Shown: positions 10,602-20,034 of the stretch, one piece after another
Position numbering within the stretch: position 1 is the stretch's first letter
Layout of the letters: the number at the start of each line of letters is the position of its first letter
Source: Oegoconia quadripuncta
Lineage: Eukaryota; Arthropoda; Insecta; Lepidoptera; Autostichidae
Length of the DNA: 64,000 bases
Assembly (NCBI GenBank): GCA_949316235.1
Contig: OX438748.1
Span: forward strand, 29,444,836-29,508,835
Reading direction: 5' to 3'
The notes under the pieces: model-generated
Database searches by the model: none
Told to the model about the DNA's origin: nothing
Seen by the model: only the letters and a program-made list of their open reading frames with translations
Translations under genes and position numbers: made by a program

Positions 10602-12199
10602 TTAAAAACTATACATCAACTTTCCAAATCTCCAACTCCCAACTACACACCATTCACCTTCAATCAATTCACCGATCATGAAGTTAGGAAGAACATTTTG
10701 TCCATCGCCTCTAAAACTGTCGGCATCGATAATATCAGCCGTAAAATGATTCTTCCTCTTATCGATTTTCTCACTCCTATCATAAGGAAAATTTTTAACA
10801 ATTCTATCTCCTTTGGCACTTATTCTACTATATGGAAAGATGCACAAATTATACCTTTGCCTAAAAAGTTAAATCCATCTTCTTTATCTGATTTTCGACC
10901 TATCTCAATCCTTCCTTTTTTATCCAAAGTTTTAGAGCGTCTCATCCACGGATAATTAAGCTATTTTCTCAATAAAAATAATCTGTTTAATCCTTACCAA
11001 TCTGGTTTTCGTCCTGAGCATAATACCACAACTGCACTTGTCAAGATCTCTGATGACGTTCGCTATGGCATGGAAAACCAACGATTAACAGTCCTAATTT
11101 TGCTCGATTTCAGCAACGCTTTTAATACTATAGATTTAGATATTCTATTGGAACTGTTACGTTCTCTTAATATGTCTCTGACGGTAATTGAATGGTTTCG
11201 TGGTTACCTGTATGGCCGACGGCAGCGTGTACGTATTGAAGATTCTCTTTCTACGTGGTGTGTCACATCTGCCGGTGTCCCTCAGGGTGGTGTACTTTCC
11301 CCTCTCCTGTTTGCTATATTCATCAATTCAATCACTTCTAATTTATCTTCTTCCTTCCATCTTTATGCAGACGATCGCCAAATTTATCTTCAATGTAATG
11401 TAAATGAACTGGACGATGCCATCGAGAGAGCTAACACCGATCTTGCACTCATCCTTGAATGGAGTAGGTCATTTGGTCTCAAAATTAATCCAACAAAAAC
11501 ACAAACCATAGTATTAGGCAGCAGTTCTCTTATCGGTAGAATTAACTTTGAACATCTTCCTCCGGTTATATTCGATGGTGTTCAGATCTTATATAGTGAG
11601 AAGGTGAAGAACCTTGGTATTATTTTTGATTGAACTCTGTCATGGCACCCCCAAGTGGCCGAAGTAAGTAAGAAGATTTTTTCTTCAGTCAAATCCCTTA
11701 ATCTACTGCGTCATTTCCTACCCACTACCACCAAAATTGAGCTTGCAAAATCTCTTCTCCTGCCTATTCTGGACTATGCTGACTGCTGCTATGTAGAGGT
11801 GTCCGTTGAGTTGATGAATAAGCTCGAGCGAGAATTGCAGAATGTTGCCATCAGGTTCATCTTTGGTCTTCGGAAATATGATCATGTCTCCGAATATCGC
11901 GCACAACTTAAGTGGCTCTCCGTTCGTCATTGTAGAGATGTTCACATTCTCTCCCTTCTATATTCAGTTTTGTTCAATCTTACGACTCCACAATATCTAA
12001 AGCAACAGTTCCAATTCCTTTCCTCTACTCATAGTCTACCCTTGCGTTCCACTACGTCCCCAAAAATCTATCCAAATCTTATGGTCAGTCTTTTACGCTA
12101 CAAGCTGTACGCCTTTGAAACTCTCTTCCGGAGTCAATTCGCCGCGCTCCATCAATAAACGTCTTCAAAACGCAAGTCAATGCGCACTTCCTTCAATAA
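10602..12199 (+). pseudogene. LINE-gamma reverse transcriptase (degenerate)
   Basis: One frame runs from at least 10602 to 12158, broken only by TAA at 10953-10955 and TGA at 11631-11633. RT landmarks in order: DFRPISILPFLSKVLERLI, SGFRPEHNTTTALVK, motif A LLDFSNAFNTID, motif B AGVPQGGVLSPLLFAIF, motif C YADD (near 11366) and motif D LKINPTKTQTIVLGS, then the KNLGIIFD region. The C-terminus carries ILDYADCCYVE and ends in another frame (NSLPESIRRAPSINVF, stop 12197-12199), implying a frameshift near 12080-12110, and the Trp of WNSLP has become a stop. No endonuclease domain is present, so the copy is 5'-truncated. It belongs to the Jockey/CR1 group. The few lesions suggest fairly recent insertion. 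Confidence 0.92.
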
Positions 12200-12665
12200 A
12201 AAAATAAAAAATCATTGAAAGTCCTCTTATCTTCTCCGTGGTTGTCAATATGATTTCTAAGTTATTTCTGAGCAAACACATGGCATGTATTTTTATTTAT
12301 TTAATTTTTTATATATTTAATATTATATATTTAATATATATGTATTTATATAAATTTGTGTGTGTTATGTAGTCAATAATATATTATATGTTTAAGTGCA
12401 GTTAAATTATCTAGTTATAGTTTGTAGGCTTAGTTTATGTATTTTTATCTTTATGTTATATTTTTTTATCAACTATAAAATACACCCGTATTGCTACTAG
12501 CAAACCTCACCTACTGGTAGCTTATATCTTTACCCTAAGGTTTGCGTGGAAGAGATCGCTGTTAGCGATAAGGCTAGCTTTTTGTACGATTAATGATGTA
12601 CGCTGTATTCTTCATGTAGCTTTTGTTAATTGTGCAATAAAGAGTATTTGATTGATTGATTGATT
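12200..12665 (+). mobile_element. LINE-gamma 3' UTR and TTGA tail
   Basis: About 460 bp of AT-rich UTR follow the RT frame. Near its end lies a small hairpin, ATCGCT-GTT-AGCGAT (12555-12569), then CAATAAAGAGTATTTGATTG and a (TTGA)n tail. The same hairpin block occurs in LINE ends at 15540, 21335 (minus) and 24875 (minus), so it is probably a recognition element for the encoded protein. Confidence 0.85.
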
Positions 12666-12708
12666 ATTTAAACCAAAAAAAAAAAAACAAAAATGTCGAT
12701 TCCATATC

Positions 12709-12720
12709 GGGGGGGGGGGG
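12709..12720. repeat. G12 homopolymer
   Basis: Twelve consecutive Gs in an otherwise AT-rich area, 30 bp after a run of A13. Could be a real poly-G tract or an assembly-sensitive spot. Confidence 0.9.
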
Positions 12721-12724
12721 AGCA

Positions 12725-12878
12725 GATAATCTGGGGACATCAAGACGAATCTAACGATAAGCGCTTCAAAATCGGTCAACCTGCTTAGACAAAAGGCGCT
12801 AACATGGAAATCTACATGCATAGTTACGTATATTCGCAAAACATTACCCTCCTTCCTGGAGCAATCGGTCAAAAATAT
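12725..12878 (+). repeat. Dispersed repeat W, copy 2
   Basis: Longest of three copies. Contains GACATCAAGACGAATCTAAC, GAAATCTACATGCATAG, CATTACCCTCCTTCC and ends CGGTC. The reverse complement matches 25118-25250. Confidence 0.6.
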
Positions 12879-13041
12879 TAACAACACAGAACAATTTTTA
12901 CAAAGAGATTTGACGATCACTAAAAACGATATAGACACGACAGCTGTCGTAATGACAAGGCTTTTCTCTGGAGGGTGCTGATTTGCCCCGACTGGGCCCA
13001 ACGATCTTGTATACTCTCTTGGGAATTGGTAAAATGAACCT

Positions 13042-13365
13042 GTGGTTTTTATAGCCCCTTTTATTAAAAATTTGAACATTTTATCTGATAAGTCTTTAAT
13101 ATTGTCCTCACGCATAGATTCTATAGTTCATATAACGAACATTCGCACTGAGAAGTTTCTCTCTTCATTTATAATCCGAACAGCAAAGGCATGGAACTCC
13201 CTTCCGGCGTCAGTCTTTGCTGAACCATATAACCTTGGGATCTTCAAGAGCAGAGTGAATAGGCATTTCTTGGATCGCGTGCCTCATCTTCGAACACATC
13301 ATCACTTTCCATCAAGTGAGATTGTGCTCAGCTGGACGCGTTTCCAGTTAATCATTATGCGTCAA
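13042..13365 (+). pseudogene. LINE-alpha C-terminus and 3' UTR
   Basis: Encodes the end of a Jockey/I-like LINE ORF2: SRIDSIVHITNIRTEKFLSS, then RTAKAWNSLPASVFAEPYN and LGIFKSRVNRHFLDR. The 3' UTR has ACTTTCCATCAAGTGAGATTG. The copy is 5'-truncated and lacks a clear poly-A. Related ends occur at 2469, 18975 (minus), 28577 and 40772. Confidence 0.85.
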
Positions 13366-13399
13366 GACAATATTGATAAAGTGAATACTATATACCTGC

Positions 13400-13640
13400 T
13401 TTCCGCTCGCGACTCCGTCCGCAAGGATCTTGCAATAAATAGACATTTCGCCAGCATAATCGCGTTTTTTCCTGTTCTCCTGTGAAAACCTCCAGTAGGA
13501 TTTTCAAAATTTCTCGTGCGAATTTTTCAAAATTTAACCTTAGCGAGTGTTTACCCGCAGCGATCCTGTTCCCGTGGTTAATATTCGTATTTCCCGTTCT
13601 TGTGGGAATTTAGCAAACTCCGATCGCTTTCTCATATTCA
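13400..13640. repeat. Dispersed repeat with CCCGTTC/CGTGGG words
   Basis: Contains CTCGCGACTCCGTCCGC, CCTCCAGTAGGATTTTC, TTCCCGTGG and CCCGTTCTTGTGGGAATTT. The last words recur at 63310-63490. I think it belongs to a family of non-autonomous elements common in moths, but cannot define its ends. Confidence 0.5.
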
Positions 13641-13924
13641 TCTTAGGTTCGATCTGTTGGAATGGTCTGACTATAGTACTGAAGTCCTTCATATTTTTGC
13701 CATGACTACAATATCGATCTAATTATATAACACTACCATTTCTACATTCGACGCCTATTCTTGTGACAATCCGTACAAAATGGTCCATTATTCGGACAAT
13801 AACCACGCATAATGAGAGGAGGAGAGTAAGGGGAGACTCTTTTTTTTGCTAATTTATTATTGTACGTATTTATGTGTACATTTAAAGTTGCTCATAATTC
13901 GCACCTCGAAGTATTTCTTCTGTT
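13641..13924. other. No recognised feature
   Basis: Short unclassified stretch between two repeats. Confidence 0.4.
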
Positions 13925-14175
13925 TTAATCATGATCATTATCATCATCAGTCTACGATCATAGGCCTCCCCCAAGGATCTGAACATAGAGTTTAATAATC
14001 TTACTCCTACTCTCATATCCACTTACTGCCCGCCGCCTTGCGCAAATTGTCATAACATCAAGCAAGTTGTCGTCCCAATGCATTCACCGAGACATCTTCA
14101 CTCCAGAACTTGTTTTCCCCGATGGCTACCGGTCCAGCGTCAAATATGGTCAGCCTAGTGTCACTTCTGTTTATT
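13925..14175 (-). mobile_element. RTE-like LINE 3' end
   Basis: Read on the minus strand, the region ends GGGGGAGGCCTATGATCGTA followed by a GATGATGATAATGAT tail, the usual RTE 3' end in moths. Upstream CGCAAGGCGGCGGGCAG fits the same kind of element. No reading frame is kept. Confidence 0.55.
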
Positions 14176-14179
14176 AATT

Positions 14180-14870
14180 CTCTGACCTAATTCAACAACT
14201 ACCTCTAATAAATCATTTCATTTCTGATTTTATTCGAGCATTAAATTTCGAGCATATCTCTTGCTGTATGTCACTGAGCGGCTTCCTATTTTCATAGATA
14301 TAATTTAAGAAACTCAGGAAAATATTTGGTAGATCGATGCAGACTATTTCCAGGTTCCTTACCTACAGTGTATAAAAAATAATTGTGTCATATTTGTTTG
14401 AAAGGAAAGAATATTAGATTCAATGTTTCGAGCAATGTCACTTCAATATAAAGGAACAACCCAAGGACTCTCATAACAAATTCCACATATTACCATTTCC
14501 ATGAGTGATGTACCCGCAATCTTACAATATAATATGGGGAACCATAACCGCAGTATATCTACTTACTCCAAAATCTCAACTTCTTATGATAACTGCCACA
14601 CACAAGTCCTGCACAGTTTATGCAGATGTTTTTTTCGGTCATTCATCGTTGCAAATCACAAAAAGCAGCAGCTCATGTACAGTTCATGCGCAGCTCGAGC
14701 GTACTCACGCGCACCCGAAGCACATTCAAGCGCAGCCCACGCGCAGCCAACGAGCCAACGCTCTTGCTTACTAGATTGACATTAATTTGAGTTTAGGCGC
14801 TGTTCGGTCACTGCTTCTTCGTATGCGCAGGGTGTAAGCATAGTAATATAAACGTCTCTATACAGTTGTT
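14180..14870. other. Unclassified; GCGCAGC-rich patch
   Basis: 14680-14765 is locally GC-rich with repeated GCGCAGC/CGCGCA words. Overlapping short ORFs cross it, but none resembles a known protein. Confidence 0.4.
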
Positions 14871-14874
14871 TTTC

Positions 14875-15060
14875 TCAAATGCCAAGATCTTAAATGGTCA
14901 AATCGGTGTAGATCCAGGCTCGGACCGATATTTCGATATTCTCCGCATTGAACGTGACTCAACACCTTAAAGGGCCCACCAAAGCTTGGACTACTGTTTC
15001 CTTAATATCCTATGTAGGACATAACCGTCAGATCGGTTACCCACACAGACTGCCCCGCCC
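14875..15060 (-). pseudogene. Possible LTR-retrotransposon pol remnant
   Basis: A minus-strand frame over about 14890-15000 reads SPSFGGPFKVLSHVQCGEYR, reminiscent of the GPF-KV-KV-RYEV region at the end of Gypsy integrases. Support is a single short motif with no LTR seen, so this is tentative. Confidence 0.25.
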
Positions 15061-15159
15061 CCCCGCCTCGTCGCCCCGAAACTCTTTCACTTCGGCAAAT
15101 TGAAACAGTAAAACAGATTGTGACACATTTCTCCCATTTCTGGGTAAAGTACTGTACAC

Positions 15160-15473
15160 ATGGCGTAGGTACAGTAATGGTAATACCATTAGGTCCGTTT
15201 ACGGTAAAGGCGTTAATGTTAAACTATGTTACAGATTAAATAAGACAGAAGATCTTAGAATCCTTCGATGATTTATTGCAAACGGTATAGAGCTATTAAA
15301 TAATCTGAGCTGTATAATACTTCTAGTATAAGCGGGTCGTACAGTGTACTACGGTCGTCATGCTGTCGTCATTATGTGCTGCACAGTAGCTTTTTATGAA
15401 CAGAAAGAGTTATCGAGAAATATTTTTTTAAGAAGAAAAGTGGGCGATTGGAAATAAATCTATTTTTTCTACT
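15160..15473. other. No recognised feature
   Basis: Unclassified. Confidence 0.4.
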
Positions 15474-15533
15474 GAACTTGATATAATACACTACTGCTTT
15501 ACGCTACGCAGCAGTAGTTATTATATCAAGTTC
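15474..15533. repeat. Inverted repeat (hairpin)
   Basis: 15474-15497 and 15511-15533 pair as GAACTTGATATAATA...ACTACTGC with GCAGTAGT...TATATCAAGTTC, loop 13 nt, one extra base in the left arm. It lies directly upstream of a LINE 3' end. Confidence 0.85.
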
Positions 15534-15539
15534 CTTTGC

Positions 15540-15664
15540 CATGGTTGTCTGGAAGAGATCGCTATAAGCGATAAGACCGCCTTTGTACACCTGTTAAAAT
15601 AGTATCACTTTGTATATTTTTAAGCTGTGTACAATAAAGATTTTTTCTTTCTTTCTTTCTTTCT
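15540..15664 (+). mobile_element. LINE-gamma-type 3' end with (TTTC)n tail
   Basis: Contains GGAAGAGATCGCTATAAGCGATAAG (hairpin ATCGCT-ATA-AGCGAT), GCCTTTGTACA and CAATAAAGATTTTTTC leading into (TTTC)n. The hairpin is conserved although the loop and tail differ from the 12.5 kb copy. Confidence 0.8.
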
Positions 15665-15669
15665 ATTTA

Positions 15670-16138
15670 CATGAAGGTTTTTCAAACTACTATGCTTCAC
15701 AAGGTCTATGGCTAAGGAGAAAAAGCGCTGTTACGTGTGCGTATCACAGGTGCATCAAACATATACATACGTTTTATAAAAATACTTACAATCTTATGAA
15801 ACCGTGACACAAAGTTTTAGGTACCTACCTACAAAGTAAGAAATTTTAAACTTTCACTACAAAAGTCAACACCCACAAACTAAACATTTCCACTTGGTAA
15901 CGTAACAGCTTTGTGGAAGTCGAAGTTTCAAATGGACAAAACATTTACCGGTCAAACAGAAATCCACTTACCATTTTCCTCCCGTGTGCATTCAGACTTA
16001 AAGTTTGTAATAATGTAATGGGGTCTCGCAGTGCATGGGAGACGCCACGTCCCACGTTCGTTCTGCGAAAACGTAGGTAAATGCGTAGACAGAGACCTTA
16101 TTAATTTTTTTTATTGTATTTTTCAATTTATCCTATCC
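15670..16138. other. No recognised feature
   Basis: Unclassified AT-rich sequence. Confidence 0.4.
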
Positions 16139-16449
16139 AACCGCCTCCGTCCTCCAAACAACATAGCGTTTACGAATCGGAGGTCGCGGGTTCCATCCTC
16201 AGGGTATATGTTTGTAGGTGGTGGTGGTAGAGCATTTAAAATGTCCGCCTGGCTAGCTACCACCATCTTATCTAAATCTGCCGCCAAGCAGCAATGTTAA
16301 TAGCTTTGTTTTCCGGATGTCAGAGATAAGATAACCAGTCCCCTAAATAAGATGGGGTTTCCGGGTCAGTACGCTTCCGCCTTCGCCCTCATCTTCACTT
16401 AACATCAGGTGTGATTGACGTCAAGTGTAACCCGTTGTACATTAAAAAA
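16139..16449 (+). mobile_element. SINE-A
   Basis: Starts AACCGCCTCCG with a small deletion replacing GTGGCTCAATGTAAA. B box present in degenerate form (GGTTCCATCC). Body and 3' end complete, ending TTGTACATTAAAAAA. Confidence 0.88.
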
Positions 16450-16589
16450 TGTCCTCCAAGTTTTTAAATGGCATTGAAATCTGTATTTTAGTATTTGTTA
16501 AAGTAGCGTAGATGTCCCGCCCACCCTTCTTCACCCTCTTGGCCTGTCCTATATAAGCGCGGATGCAAGTAGCGCCCTTTCTTTTTTGC

Positions 16590-17235
16590 AGCATCATCAT
16601 ATCAGCCATAGGACGACCACTACTGAACATGGGCACCAATAAATTTCTAGAGTGATCGTTTGAAAGCGGCCTGCATCCAGCGACTTTGTGAGTGGACGTC
16701 GTACGCTGCGCTTCCCGGTGCGTGGTCTCCACTCAAGAACTTGAATGCCCCACCGGCCATCAGTTCATCGAACTATGTCCTCTGCCCACTGGGCTTACTT
16801 ATCCGCTGGGCTATGTCAGTAACTTTCGTTCGAAGTCAAAGTCAAAGTCAAAGTCAAAAATGCTTTATTTTGTAGGTACACAGAGTACACTTAAAATAGT
16901 CAATTTTACATTTTTTAAGCTACTGCTTGTTCAAAATGCAATTTTCCCCTGAGAAGAACAAGCAAGAAACTCGAATACGGATTTCTTCATTCCTTATTCA
17001 ATGACGCAGTGAAACGCCGAGCGTCGCCCTCTCTATAGCTCGTTACATGACTTTGAGCTTTCTCATGAGGACCATAGTGAGAGACCACGTATGAATGGCA
17101 TAAGTCATCACTGGCAACACACATTGATTAAAGACTTTCATCTTCAATCGCTGAGGTATACTGAACGTGAAGACGTTAAGCAGTTTATCAATCTAGTTAG
17201 ATTCATCAAATGGCTTTTCTCTAGAAGTTGAATTG
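16590..17235 (-). pseudogene. RTE LINE C-terminus and 3' end, split by an insertion
   Basis: Minus-strand translation of 17235-16976 shows FTFSIPQRLKMKVFNQCVLP and MTYAIHTWSL, the thumb region of RTE-clade reverse transcriptases, with one internal stop. After a 136 bp foreign insertion the same protein continues (RTKVTDIAQRISK, then a GRW-like block in shifted frames). The element ends CAGTAGTGGTCGTCCTATGG plus a GATGATG tail at 16590. Non-functional. Confidence 0.88.
16835..16970 (-). mobile_element. LINE-delta 3' UTR insertion with TSD
   Basis: A 136 bp copy of the LINE-delta-type 3' end (compare 43510-43630) with a (TTTGAC)n tail. Perfect TCGAA duplications lie at 16830-16834 and 16971-16975. 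It interrupts the RTE frame; counting only one TCGAA rejoins EIRIR and TKVTD in frame. Confidence 0.9.
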
Positions 17236-17260
17236 ATCTAATCACGTGTGCTAGGTAGAC

Positions 17261-17426
17261 ATTGGTGTCGATTCGGATGTACACCAACTAAACTAAACAA
17301 AACTAAAACCAGTTTTGGAGTGGTACCGTCGCATCCTACTGTTCCAGGGAGTAAGAGACAGTACTATTTTAAAACAGGTTTTAGTTTAGTTTAGTTTAGT
17401 TGGTGTACATCCGAATCGACACCAAT
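17261..17426. mobile_element. 166 bp MITE with long TIRs
   Basis: Left end ATTGGTGTCGATTCGGATGT is exactly mirrored at the right end. TIRs extend about 48 bp through ACACCAACTAAACTAAA, leaving about 70 bp between. No coding capacity. A collapsed relative lies at 18542-18598. Confidence 0.92.
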
Positions 17427-17429
17427 ATA

Positions 17430-17984
17430 TACTTCAACTATGCCATTCATTAACAAGAGTTCAGTAAAACTAGATCATGTCCATGTAGTACATACAAAAT
17501 TACATACAACAAACGAGCTTATACTTACAAATTCTCTTTTGGTTTACGTCAGTCAAAGAGAAGTTGAAATGTTCTTATCCTATATCAATTATCTAGAAGC
17601 TCCACGTCAGCCAGTCAGTTCAGTCCCAGTTTCCGCCCGTTGTTCTATCTAGCCTTTATCAATCTAAACGCTGGCACAGACTACCTATTCTTAGTACGAG
17701 TAGCAGTGACACAACTTGTTACATATACGAGGTTACTTATTGTATACCTGAAACAGGTTTCTGTGATCTAATTTCAGGAAATTAGTTGAGTCAGAAGCAC
17801 GTATATAATTGATGCCGGCTATAAAAATATGGGGTTATATGTTAACGAATAATAAACACCCTACAAGCAGATAACAGTAACTGAATTCGCAACAATCCTT
17901 TATTTTTATATTAGTTTTTCTAGCCATGTTGATTACAAAATAGGTATTGATGTAATTGGGGTTTTTCTGGGTTATTTGGTATAC
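17430..17984. other. No recognised feature
   Basis: A 70-codon ORF (17440-17652) shows no recognisable motif; I do not call it a gene. Confidence 0.4.
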
Positions 17985-18115
17985 AAAATATAGATAGATA
18001 GATAAAGATAGATAAAGCGTTTATTTGCATATTACAGAAACACATACAAAAATATTCGACTTAACAATAATTCTGCTTGGTGTTATTTTACACAATGTAG
18101 CCTTATTTCACAGTA
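17985..18115 (-). mobile_element. Probable LINE 3' end with (TATC)n tail
   Basis: Minus strand reads ...GCAAATAAACGCTTTATCTATC followed by TATC repeats. AATAAA next to a tetranucleotide tail is typical of CR1/Jockey LINEs, but no coding part is left. Confidence 0.45.
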
Positions 18116-18146
18116 ATAAAAATAAAAACTAAAATTAAATACAACT

Positions 18147-18199
18147 GTTACAACTTATAATAGAGTTGTATGTGTTACAACTTATAATAGTGTTGTATA
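18147..18199. repeat. 27 bp tandem duplication
   Basis: GTTACAACTTATAATAG(A/T)GTTGTAT occurs twice back to back. Confidence 0.85.
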
Positions 18200-18227
18200 T
18201 AACCTTCACTCGACCTCTATCCTAAAT

Positions 18228-18510
18228 TGGATGATTAGAGATGTCCCAAAACATAAGATTTTGGATGTTCCAAACATTCAAATACATAAATGCACTCGTG
18301 GCAGGGAGTGACTCCATCGCCTTTAAAACGTGCAAATCTATAGACGTTTTTTGATGGAAAGTTCCACAGTCGCCTTTTATAACACCCACAGAAAGAGACG
18401 GCTTGTTTCTATGATTTTGCGTGCCGAAACCACGCAGCACATAGAAATGGTAGGTTAAAAGTGAACTAATTATATTTACTGTCGAAGAGACGTTATTACA
18501 CACGTAAAGG
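18228..18510 (+). repeat. Dispersed repeat X, copy 1
   Basis: Shares TCCAAACATT, AAACGTGCAA, TTTTTTG(A/G)TGGAAAGT and AGTCGC with 28838-29100, with the reverse complement of 21060-21230, and (first part) with 60752-61215. Class unknown; no TIRs or coding capacity seen. Confidence 0.65.
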
Positions 18511-18541
18511 TGGCGTCTACTTGTTATTGTAAAATAAAGTT

Positions 18542-18598
18542 AATGGTGTCGATTCGGATGTACACCAACTAAACTAAATTAAAACCACCGACACCAAT
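18542..18598. mobile_element. Collapsed MITE copy
   Basis: Left TIR of the 17261-17426 element (GGTGTCGATTCGGATGTACA) joined to just the last 10 bp of the right end (GACACCAAT). Either an internal deletion product or a solo-end relic 1.1 kb from the full copy. Confidence 0.85.
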
Positions 18599-18599
18599 A

Positions 18600-18974
18600 T
18601 GTAGATAACTAAAAAACTCATGAAAAGAACTTAAATGACTTTCAAAATGTGACACATCTGCAGTTTAGAATACAAGTTTAAAAGAACATATAACAAAAAA
18701 TATACAAAATTAAAATAATTAACGAAAAACAAAGACTCTTATTTTAGAAGATGAACTCTTTCGAACACCAGACTTCCTTACCCGCCAAATATTCTAAATA
18801 TGTTGAGCAATTACAAAGGCCTTACAACCAATCCCACGTATTACAAGTTTATAAAAGTGAGGGAAGAATTAGTGTAGGAAGACAAAGTGATGAATTTACC
18901 AAACTTCGACGAGATTCGCTTGCAATTGTATTAACGTTTGTTCTGCGATATCTTGCGATGCGATGCGATTTTTA
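18600..18974. other. No recognised feature
   Basis: A 76-codon ORF (18751-18981) has no recognisable motif. Confidence 0.4.
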
Positions 18975-19083
18975 TGATTGACTGGATTCGCGTTTGACCA
19001 CAATCTCATCTGATAGAAAGTGACGATGTGGTCGAAGATGAAGCACGCGATCTCAGTAAATGCCTATCTGCTCTTGAAGATCC
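18975..19083 (-). mobile_element. LINE-alpha 3' UTR
   Basis: Minus-strand equivalent of GGGATCTTCAAGAGCAG through ACTTTCTATCAGATGAGATTG to TTAATCA-like end. Matches 28577-28735 closely. Confidence 0.8.
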
Positions 19084-19089
19084 CATATA

Positions 19090-19290
19090 TATAATATAAT
19101 TGTAACCCAAACTTGTTTAACAGAGCAACCCTTGAGTTTCTTGCTCGTTCTTCTCTGGGGAATCAGCTTTGTGAATGAGCAATAATGTCAAAAACTTTAA
19201 TAATAAGATAAAAAATGTGACATTTTCAAGTGATAATTTTTATCCTACGAAATATATTTTTTTTTATTTTGATTTTTGATACCTATGCTT
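19090..19290 (+). mobile_element. LINE-delta 3' UTR
   Basis: Contains GAGTTTCTTGCTCGTTCTTC, GTCAAAAACTTTAATAATAA, CAAGTGATAATTTTTATCC and TACGAAATA, ending in TTTTGATTTTTGAT. Reverse complement of the UTR at 6465 and 31840. Confidence 0.8.
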
Positions 19291-19900
19291 GGTTAAGATG
19301 TGATGATGAAATAATGAACGGAACATTGGTGAAATCAGTGGTTTTACCTTTTGGCGGTTAATTCACCGATAACGTAATAATCTTAATTACGTCGCGTCTA
19401 ACACTATTAAAAATTATTGCACACATTATCACTCTTTGAAAGTACGAGAAGCTGTTTAGGAGCAAATTTAATTGAAATATACCGAGTTGAGTTACCGACT
19501 GTTATATGCACTGTTGTAGTGTTATTCGGCAAGTTGGCACAGGCCCAGACGCAGTTTTCTGCAACTAGTTTCTGCCTCGGATTGCGCAAAAAATTTAATC
19601 GGATAAAAAAGAATCGATTTTCTGTAAGTTTTGTCTCTAAAACTGTGTTTATTTATTATTTATTAGTGGCATCTATTTATTTATTTATTTATTTAGGTAT
19701 ACTAATAGCTTATACACTAAAACATTATTTTGGTAGTTCACATATTGATCACATTATAAGTGTATCAGCCTATTATAAGTATACACAGCATTCTCAGATA
19801 GATAACAGTATAAAATTTAAGATAAAGTTTAAATATATAAAGTTTAAAAAGTACAAAAAAAACATATCAGTAACAATGAAACATTTCTGTGTTCATGTTT
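19291..19900. other. No recognised feature
   Basis: A long open frame (19417-19902) exists only because the region is AT-rich; its second half is low-complexity Lys/Tyr/Ile. I do not support it as a gene. Confidence 0.4.
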
Positions 19901-19990
19901 AATCCCATTGTGTCATTTTCTAAGTTATTTCTAGTAGTTTGTTATACAAACTACTAGAAATACGTAACTTAGAAAATGACACAATGGGAT
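19901..19990. repeat. Long hairpin
   Basis: Arms 19901-19940 and 19948-19990 pair almost perfectly (AATCCCATTGTGTCATTTTC with its complement, continuing through CTAGTAGTTT) around a 7 nt loop. The right arm has three extra bases (CGT). No TSD or coding seen. Confidence 0.92.
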
Positions 19991-20034
19991 TTCGTAATAA
20001 AATTTTAAAAAAAATAAAGGGTTTATTTCCATTA

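Noticed and set aside
12612..13115. 167-codon minus-strand ORF
   Set aside because: Crosses the LINE-gamma tail, a poly-A/poly-G tract and repeat W; no domain.
19417..19902. 161-codon open frame
   Set aside because: Starts without ATG, second half is low-complexity AT-driven sequence, no motif, and it runs into the hairpin at 19901.
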